DNA of 64,000 nt from Ciona intestinalis (Eukaryota; Chordata; Ascidiacea; Phlebobranchia; Cionidae): contig NC_020171.2 of assembly GCF_000224145.3 (NCBI RefSeq), positions 129,051-193,050 of the forward strand, given 5' to 3'. The notes beneath the pieces are model-generated. The model did no database searches. It was not told where the DNA came from and saw only the letters and a list, made by a program, of their open reading frames with translations. This document shows, in pieces, positions 59,901 to 64,000 of the stretch (positions within the stretch are counted from its first letter, which is position 1; every line of letters begins with the position of its first letter). The translations under genes and the position numbers were made by a program.

Positions 59901-61047
59901 GTTATTTTAAAGAGGTCTTTATTCTCTGTGAGGTGGGCCACTCAAGAGTTATAACACAGGTGTCACACTGTGTAACATTATGGTAGTTTCTTATACCTCA
60001 TGCTAAGATTGAAAACAAAGGCTTGGTTGGAGCATTTAACCTTAGCGGAAAGTTCAGGTTTTTCCTTAAAAAATTCTCTACACTTGGTAAAAAATTGATA
60101 CCACATGACTAATGACTTCAGTAATGCATATTTCTCCATGAAAACAGCGGTGATTTTGGTGCTAGTGAAGAATTCTCACCCCACCTTATTTGATAACCCC
60201 TATAACCACAGAACCACTAACCTCCTAACGATCAACCTCTAACACTTTCCTGAGGATTCTTTACCAGTGCCATTATTTCAATAGGCTTGTCATTTGGAAC
60301 AAGTAAACAACCCATTAGTAAAAAAAACATTTAGTTATAGCAATTTTACATATCTTGTCCAAGGACATACAATAATAAGCTTTGAACCTTGTATCCTATT
60401 GACTCATTCATTCAACTATGATTTTAATGAAGCATGTACTATTGCACTGGTAACTAACAATTTGCAAAGATTCATATTCATAGTAATGTGAATGTGAATG
60501 TAATGTGAATGTAACTTACTTTATCCTCGCGTGGCCGGAAAACGACAGTCGTTATCACACAGGTTTAACACCTCGTGCCAGCTTACGAGTTGCCATGTAT
60601 GTTACTTTGTGGGTGATTATTTTTTTTGGATTTTTTCATTTTTTTATGTATGGCTGATAATNNNNNNNNNNNNNNNNNNNNNNNNNNNNNNNNNNNNNNN
60701 NNNNNNNNNNNNNNNNNCTGATAATTTGGACAAGCCAGCTAGGTGACCACTGGGTTGGTAGCAATTAGTCGTTAATGTGTCTTGCCAAAGGTACACATAC
60801 TCTCACAATGGTAGCAGCGACGAGCCTTGAACCCATTACCTAATGGTTACAGGCAGGCGCGCTAACCACTACGCCACGGCGCCGGAGTAATAAACAACCA
60901 GGTTAATTATGCAACTTGTCAACTATATATATTCGTCTACAACTCTCCACTACGTGACTACATAGTATAACTTACATGATATCCACAGCTTACATCAGCA
61001 GATGCAGTACAACAGGAAGCTAGTATAACAATAAATAAACCCAACAT
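45000..61047 (-). CDS. MAN2B1: Lysosomal alpha-mannosidase (GH38)
   Basis: Removes alpha-linked mannose from N-glycans in lysosomes. Coding exons (phases agree): 61047..60976, 59846..59744, 58821..58648, 58295..58106, 57703..57567, 56398..56253, 54994..54878, 54288..54094, 53658..53583, 53150..53058, 52607..52492, 51837..51709, 51246..51136, 50763..50674, 50067..49926, 49496..49420, 48953..48897, 48219..48122, 47695..47624, 47264..47096, 46903..46691, 45707..45558, 45114..45000: 2842 nt, about 947 residues; human is about 1010, so a short last exon is missing (candidate 44194-44321). Residues 1-16 or so form a signal peptide ([16 protein letters not shown]). PHTHDDVGW gives zinc ligands H43 and D45; [13 protein letters not shown] gives the nucleophile D167; [12 protein letters not shown] gives the fourth ligand near H413. 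[46 protein letters not shown] and [10 protein letters not shown] are further family landmarks. No stop or frameshift was found. Confidence 0.95.
45340..45510. repeat. T-rich imperfect tandem array
   Basis: Repeats of TTACAAATTTTTTTT-like units of about 25-30 bp in a mannosidase intron, near exon 22. On the transcript strand it is A-rich. Confidence 0.55.
45757..45946 (+). mobile_element. Type A MITE copy
   Basis: Full-length; lies 50 bp from mannosidase exon 22 and is followed by a second element with the same ends. Confidence 0.85.
45962..46224. mobile_element. MITE with type A ends but foreign interior
   Basis: Left end TAGTAGGGTGGGGAAAGATG and right end GTCCTATCTTCCCCCATTGT are of type A, but the roughly 200 bp between share almost nothing with the family, only GCAATATGTGCTTAAGTGTC at the right edge. 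Confidence 0.7.
46478..46667 (-). mobile_element. Type A MITE copy
   Basis: Full-length; ends only 23 bp from mannosidase exon 21. Confidence 0.85.
47784..48090. repeat. Two-copy tandem duplication, unit about 150 bp
   Basis: GCAAAAATTAAAAAAAATTG, GAACCCACATTAATTTC, AACTAAACTGAACAAGC recur as GCAAAATTTCACGAAATAAA, GAACCCATTTTATTTC, GTTAAACTGAACACGC. The copies have diverged. In the intron left of exon 18 of the mannosidase gene. Confidence 0.6.
48263..48557 (-). repeat. SINE copy, reverse orientation, full length
   Basis: Tail GAACGTAACTTATTTTATTG, body TTGGAGCAATTGCTGTTAAG, head complement AACCACTACGCCACGGCGGC. Confidence 0.85.
48674..48867 (-). mobile_element. Type A MITE copy
   Basis: Full-length, preceded by a TA run; its right end is 29 bp from the donor side of mannosidase exon 17. 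Confidence 0.88.
49033..49112 (-). repeat. SINE tail fragment
   Basis: CATGGCCACGGCAGTCGTTA to GTGCTGCTTACAAGGTACCA. Confidence 0.6.
49195..49290 (+). repeat. Third repeat family fragment
   Basis: TTAATTATGTCTTCGATTAC, AGTAGCAAAGAATTAG and AACGAAAAGACTGGATATG; the ACAAAACAACAGTTGTT part is lost. Confidence 0.5.
49534..49655 (-). repeat. SINE tail, reverse orientation
   Basis: GAATGTAACTTACTTTATCC to ATGCTACTTTGTGGGC; well preserved, 38 bp from mannosidase exon 16. Confidence 0.75.
49690..49770 (+). repeat. Third repeat family fragment
   Basis: AACAACAGCAAAACAACAGT then TGTCGATAAAAGG; next to a scrap of reverse SINE (AAGTGTCTATCCAAAGACAC) at 49850-49892. Confidence 0.5.
50307..50618 (-). 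repeat. SINE copy, reverse orientation, full length
   Basis: Tail AAATGTAACTTGCTTTATCC, body GGTAGCAACAACGAGCCTTG, head complement worn (CTTACCAATGTGCCAC). Confidence 0.82.
50853..50901 (-). mobile_element. MITE left-end fragment
   Basis: TTAGGTGGGAGAAGATGGGA to CTCGTCCCATG; truncated after about 49 bp. Confidence 0.75.
51331..51527 (+). mobile_element. Type A MITE copy
   Basis: Full-length, mannosidase intron between exons at 51709 and 51246; 85 bp from the latter. Confidence 0.87.
51655..51695 (-). repeat. SINE tail scrap
   Basis: CGAAAGTTGTTATAACACAG and GTGTTCTGTTTCATA only; next to exon 12. Confidence 0.55.
51876..52012. mobile_element. hAT-like MITE with perfect 8-bp target duplication
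   Basis: Ends CAGTGGAGCAGCCAG and CTGGCTGGTCACTG, flanked on both sides by AATGTAAT (51868-51875 and 52013-52020). 137 bp, non-coding. Confidence 0.82.
52296..52448. mobile_element. hAT-like MITE, same family
   Basis: Ends CAGTGGCAAGGCCAG and TTGGCTGCGCCACTG; flanks CTTATAGT / CATATAGT match at 7 of 8 positions. Ends 44 bp from mannosidase exon 11. Confidence 0.78.
52619..52690 (-). repeat. SINE tail fragment
   Basis: GAATCTAACTTGCTTTATCC to TTTCATACACCTCGCGCC; 12 bp from the start of exon 11. Confidence 0.65.
52900..53030 (-). repeat. Worn SINE body and head
   Basis: GGTAGGAGAAATTGCTGTTA, AATGTCTTGCACAAG and CTACCGTGCCATGGCATT keep the family pattern; divergent. It ends about 28 bp from exon 10. 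Confidence 0.55.
53179..53371 (-). mobile_element. Type B MITE copy
   Basis: Left end TAGTATGGTGGGGTAAGATA, right end CATCTTACACCACAGTACTA. Confidence 0.83.
53922..54078. repeat. Tandem repeat (30-bp unit, 5 copies) made from an exon-donor junction
   Basis: Units at 53922-53951, 53952-53981, 53982-54010, 54011-54040 and a 38-bp fifth at 54041-54078; a sixth, related unit is the real junction at 54079-54108. On the minus strand a unit reads AACAAATACTTGCAG then GTGATATG: the last codons of mannosidase exon 8 (NKYLQ) plus its 5' splice site. Some units keep GT after CAG (GTGATAT, GTATAT, GTGTATG), others have CAGATG instead. The duplicates lie inside the following intron. Confidence 0.85.
54658..54852 (-). 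mobile_element. Type A MITE copy
   Basis: Full-length; 25 bp from mannosidase exon 7. Confidence 0.88.
55100..55204. mobile_element. hAT-like MITE, same family
   Basis: Ends CAGTGGCGCAGCCAG and CTGGCTGCGCCACTG are exact inverted repeats; flanks GTTGCGGT / GTTGCAGC match at 6 of 8. Shortest member, 105 bp. Confidence 0.8.
56125..56246 (+). repeat. Third repeat family copy
   Basis: TTAATTTGTCTCTTTGATTC, AACGAAAATACAGGATGTAG and GACAAAACAACAGTTGTTAA; ends 7 bp from the donor of mannosidase exon 6. Confidence 0.7.
56944..57414. mobile_element. hAT-like MITE, 471 bp, perfect 8-bp target duplication
   Basis: Terminal inverted repeats TAGGGATGCACATTACAGAA and its complement, flanked by TTTGTGGG on both sides (56936-56943 and 57415-57422). 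Interior has several GATTCGAAT/TCTAGA palindromes and no open frame. No transposase, so it needs an outside source. Confidence 0.88.
57478..57522. mobile_element. Right-end scrap of the same 471-bp hAT-like family
   Basis: GATATCCTAGAATACC and ATTCTGTAATGTGCATCCCC; 45 bp from mannosidase exon 5. Confidence 0.6.
58362..58625 (+). repeat. Third repeat family copy split by a SINE tail
   Basis: Left part TTATTTGTCTCTTCGAATAC to AACGAAAAGAC; right part ATATAGCGACAAAACAACGG to TTTACATTTAATTGGAAG. The SINE tail sits between (58426-58545). Confidence 0.75.
58426..58545 (+). repeat. SINE tail nested in another repeat
   Basis: CACGTAACATACATGGTAAT through GTTACATTCATTCATTCATT. No tRNA-like head. Confidence 0.75.
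58851..59172 (+). repeat. SINE copy, full length
   Basis: Head GGCGCCGTGGCATAGTTG (box A), GGGTTCAAGGCTGG (box B), body ATTGCTCCAACTCATTGG, A-rich link, tail to GTTACATTCATTCATA. The head/box A/box B order is that of a tRNA-derived Pol III unit. It begins 29 bp from mannosidase exon 3. Confidence 0.9.
59205..59290 (-). repeat. SINE body fragment
   Basis: TATGGCTGATAATTTAGACA to AAAAGGCCTTGCACAAGGG; opposite orientation to the full copy beside it. Confidence 0.65.
59427..59612. repeat. Tandem repeat, unit about 40-45 bp, 4-5 copies
   Basis: Each unit has TTAACAGTTTTTGATATATT, TGGATTTAATAAACTG-like blocks. In mannosidase intron 2, ending about 130 bp from exon 2. Confidence 0.7.
60508..60885 (-). 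repeat. SINE copy, full length, interrupted by a gap
   Basis: Tail AATGTAACTTACTTTATCCT, gap, body, then head complement AACCACTACGCCACGGCGCC. The text on both sides of the gap ends and starts with CTGATAAT, so the N may be a false join or a small duplication. Confidence 0.85.
60662..60717. other. Assembly gap (56 N)
   Basis: Inside a SINE in mannosidase intron 1; no coding sequence is affected. Confidence 0.99.
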
Positions 61048-61950
61048 TGGTTCAACTGTCAATTAACTTCTACAACTAAAAAAAGCAAAATTTTGATATA
61101 AGTAAGGGCATTAAAACTCAACTGCTTACATGGCATTGAAATATATATAATAGGCTCAAGGCTGCACAAATTTGTAAGAGCGTGTTGCAAAAACTCTGCT
61201 GTGTGTGTCAGTTTTACTATGCTCATTTGTGTGGCATGAACGGCGTCTGTATAGAACCGTTGTTTTCTAACTTCAACGTGAACTTCAACGTGTCATAGGC
61301 TTTACATACAATGCACATGTACGTAAAGCCTGTGAGTGAAAGCTATCTATACTATAATTACAAAAAAAACTTTTAAACAATTTATGGGTCCTACTACAAC
61401 GCGCCCGACGGGCCCAGTAAGGTCCAGCGGGGCACGGTGGAAAAATATATACTAGATAACGCCCGGTTGGACCCCAGATCTAAAAAAGAGCAACGTTTAT
61501 TTTCAGTTGATTAATGGACAAACTTGTTTACCAAATATATGTCTCAACTTTATTTCATTTCAAACTAATATCTATTCAGATTAAAATTGTCTACAAAATA
61601 ACCCCGAAGTTGTGTTTCTTTTTCGCCGATTTCTTGATTAAACATTTGGAATTGAACAAGTTAAATAATTAGCACAACAAGCGTGTTAGTAAAGGTATTT
61701 GTATTTCAATAAGACTTCACAAATATATTAACTTATCTCTTGACCAGTCGTCTCTTCTGATTTACAGGTTTACAGTAAATGTATAAACAAAAAAAGCAGA
61801 GCTCTAACAAAAAACTTACTTCACAATTGAATCGGGTGCGTCACGCGAGTGTAAATAAATTACTTGTTAATTTATTATTTGCGTTATTATTTTCTGAATA
61901 CATTATTTTCGAACCCTTCCGTCGCCCAACTTAAATCACATCATAATATA
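61048..61950. other. Upstream region of the alpha-mannosidase gene
   Basis: An acceptor-like TTTTTTTAG lies about 35 nt before the ATG, so the 5' UTR is probably split or trans-spliced; a possible non-coding exon ends at a GTAAGT near 61816-61821. A short inverted repeat (GTCATAGGCTTTACATAC... TGTACGTAAAGCCTGTGAG) lies at about 61289-61335. Otherwise nothing recognised. Confidence 0.35.
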
Positions 61951-62144
61951 TAGTGGGGTGGGGGAAGATGGGACACCTTTAGCACATAATACCTAATAAT
62001 CCTGATCGTGTTTTAAACAATTAACACCGGTTTAAGGGAGTTGTGAAGGCATAGTTTTATAATTCTTTGAATTGTTTTTGTTTACTACCAAATTGGACGG
62101 GAAACTAGAATAAACAAGTGTCCCATCTTCCCCCGCCCTACTAT
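61951..62144 (+). mobile_element. Type A MITE copy
   Basis: Full-length; abuts a type B element with no gap. Confidence 0.87.
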
Positions 62145-62427
62145 ATAGGGGGTGGGGTAAGATGGAACTTGTTTTTATTCTCGTTTCTTGTCCCATTTTG
62201 TAATAAATATTTACGGAACTATACAAACGTAGCTTCGGTGTCGTGATATATTCGTTCCGATTAATATATTTGTACCGGGCGCTTCTGCGCATGCGCCGAG
62301 ACGGAACTAGTGAAAAATCCTCTGGTACATAGCAGAATAGGCCGGTAGAAAGTGCTTATTGTTAAAACACTATTAGCAAATATGGGATTTAGGTGATAAA
62401 GGGATTCCATCTTACCCCATATTACTA
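62145..62427 (-). mobile_element. Type B MITE with a roughly 110-bp insert
   Basis: Ends TAGGGGGTGGGGTAAGATGG and CTTACCCCATATTACTA. From about 62245 to 62352 the interior is replaced by unrelated, GC-richer sequence (GCGCTTCTGCGCATGCGCCG). Confidence 0.75.
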
Positions 62428-62977
62428 GTATAGCCTATGTTTTTTTTTTTAATTTCAAAACCAAAACCACAGAACTAGTGAGAAATTAAAGATTGATTTG
62501 ATCGCAAACGTCATTTAAAATATGTTTTAACCTTGATCACAACAAATACAATGCTGTAACTGAACGGATCAATACATTTTAATCTTTTAGGTTACATAAT
62601 TATAACAATTATAATGCATAAAAACCTTGTGGCAGACAAAGTCGCACAATAGGTAAATATTATTAATTACAACTAAGGATTCGGTACACTATAATTCCGT
62701 TTTGATTGACCAAATATATTTTAATTACATAACAATGTACCAAGACACTCCACAACAAAAGCATTTCTTTTTTTTAATAAGCATTTCATCACGTGTGGTT
62801 ATCGTTACGTCTTTAAAGACGTGCTGGTGTAAAATTTGTCTGCATATTAAGTTGATTATGATCATAATTATGTGTTTAATATTCCAAATGTTGTCGAATG
62901 CGTGTTTACATTTCATCACTAAAATGTTGAATATTTTTTTTTTAAATTATAAACAAACACATAATGCCATGGTTGAA

Positions 62978-62983
62978 TTTATT
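62978..62983 (-). terminator. Candidate poly(A) signal of the Arg/His-rich peptide gene
   Basis: AATAAA on the minus strand about 72 nt past the stop codon at 63055. Confidence 0.5.
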
Positions 62984-63054
62984 TCTGATTGATATTAAAT
63001 CGTGAATGTGAGTGACATTTATCAATAATTCAACCAGAGGTGGCCATCTTCTGC

Positions 63055-63984
63055 TTATTGAATGTTCTCTTCAGCTGAAAACAATGGAAATATTGGTAAA
63101 ACAATCATACGTCGTAAAAAATATAATTCAGTGAAAGTAGCCTATATGCTCTGTAATGGTTTGAAATTTCGAAATAGTTCATATTCTACATATTTTATTC
63201 TATGTATCGTTCGGCGCCGTAGTACAGTTGGTTAGCGCGCCTGTCTTTAACCCAGCAGAGGTAATGGGTTCAAGGTTAGTCACTGTTACCACTACGGGCG
63301 TATGTGTCCTTGGGCAAGACACTTAAAGGCAATTGGTCGAACCCAGTGGTCACTAATGGCCTGTCCAAAATAACAACCAATTCTTTAAAAAATCCCCCCA
63401 AAATAATTACCTATAAAGCAATATACATGGTAACTCGTAGGATGACACGAGGTGTATAAACAGAACACCCATGTTATAAAGACCGTTGTTTTTCGGCAAC
63501 GCGAGAACAAGTAAGTTACATTTGTTCATTGATATATTTAAATATTTTCCTTCTTTGTTATTTCAAAATAGTTTATATTTACCATCAAAGGAAAAAGCGT
63601 CGTAATGATCTTCGATATCTTTGACTGAAAAGTAAAACTTGTTTTTATTTATTAATTGAAGCAGCTTATTTTACTGCGATTTTATTCTATGTATTATTAC
63701 TTATTTCCCTCTGTTTGCTGTTTCTAAGTAATTCACAATTAACGAAATTGCTTCAACGTAGCGACCATCATTGCCCCACCACAGATAAATAGCCTAAATG
63801 TTATTTGCTGTTTTATTTTTTTTTTGTTTATTTACTTACGATTTTGCTTCTGGCTGTTTGTGTTCCAGCGACGACGACGACGATGATGACGATGACGACG
63901 ACGACGACCCCACAAACCGTTGGTTGTATCTGTGAGGACAAGAAGTCCGACAAGAAGCAAGATTAGAAGTACTGACTTATTCAT
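63055..63984 (-). CDS. Secreted Arg/His-rich peptide precursor, candidate antimicrobial peptide
   Basis: Three small exons, phases consistent: 63984..63840 (ATG directly after TTTTACAG; ends before GTAAGT), 63624..63583 (between TTTTCAG and GTAAAT) and 63074..63055 (stop TAA). Product of 68 residues. Residues 1-23 are a strong signal peptide (KSVLLILLLVGLLVLTD core, likely cut near TTNG). Residues 24-40 are LWG, four Arg, HRHH, five Arg, W: an extremely cationic block flanked by Trp. About residues 41-48 are NTNSQKQN. Residues 49-68 are acidic (KDIEDHYDAFSFDAEENIQ). No cysteine. Signal, cationic core, anionic tail is the architecture described for ascidian haemocyte antimicrobial peptides; I do not recognise this sequence as a named one. 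The Arg/His block is written by CGN/CAT codons, i.e. an ACG/ATG-rich microsatellite on the plus strand. Intron 2 contains a SINE. The promoter lies beyond the window edge, or the mRNA is trans-spliced. Confidence 0.75.
63212..63530 (+). repeat. SINE copy, full length
   Basis: Head GGCGCCGTAGTACAGTTGG, box B GGGTTCAAGG, body, tail to AGTAAGTTACATTTGTTCAT. It lies in intron 2 of the secreted peptide gene, opposite to its sense. Confidence 0.88.
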
Positions 63985-64000
63985 CTGTAAAACAAACAAA

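Noticed and set aside
62702..62992. 96-codon plus-strand frame with hydrophobic stretches
   Set aside because: Overlaps the 3' UTR and poly(A) signal of the peptide gene on the other strand; AT-rich low-complexity translation.
1..64000. CRISPR-like arrays or bacterial operon structure
   Set aside because: Direct repeats found are eukaryotic minisatellites, MITEs and SINEs; spliced genes throughout.

Overview
The window is animal nuclear DNA, and everything points to an ascidian (sea squirt) of the Ciona type: short exons (mostly 50-230 bp) with GT-AG introns, AT-rich introns, and very dense short repeats of kinds I associate with Ciona intestinalis/robusta. No operon, tRNA, rRNA or CRISPR array was seen. 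I reconstructed genes by eye on the minus strand by joining exons whose splice sites and codon phases agree; every gene found is on that strand.

Layout, left to right. 1-8.7 kb: no gene recognised, some miniature transposons. 8.7-12.9 kb: first three coding exons of an unidentified acidic protein that continues off the left side of what I could resolve. 12.9-18.4 kb: intergenic, with a cluster of palindromic miniature elements and a close pair of CRE (TGACGTCA) sites. 18.4-27.8 kb: a complete 13-exon CELF3/4/5/6-type RNA-binding protein gene (the Ciona ETR-1 type), 512 codons, three RRMs. 27.8-31.2 kb: intergenic, with one possible small coding exon and a perfect 23-bp inverted repeat. 31.2-40.55 kb: a 14-exon CD36/SCARB family scavenger receptor gene with two membrane segments and an unusually long tyrosine-containing tail. 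40.6-45.0 kb: repeats and perhaps the last exon of the next gene. 45.0-61.05 kb: lysosomal alpha-mannosidase (MAN2B1 type), 23 coding exons with intact zinc and nucleophile motifs. 61-63 kb: repeats. 63.06-63.98 kb: a compact 3-exon gene for a 68-residue secreted peptide: signal peptide, an Arg/His-rich core flanked by Trp, and an acidic tail. This has the architecture of ascidian haemocyte antimicrobial peptide precursors and is the best candidate for something undescribed.

Mobile DNA dominates the rest: about 50 copies of a roughly 195-bp terminal-inverted-repeat MITE in two end-types (A and B, plus A/B chimeras), a tRNA-derived SINE in about 20 full or partial copies (both assembly gaps fall inside SINEs), a third interspersed repeat carrying the GACAAAACAACAGTTGTT motif, and four hAT-like MITEs with 8-bp target duplications. 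The genes do not form one pathway: two concern endolysosomal/scavenger functions, one neuronal RNA processing, one probably innate defence. All coordinates are hand-derived; no database or aligner was used.
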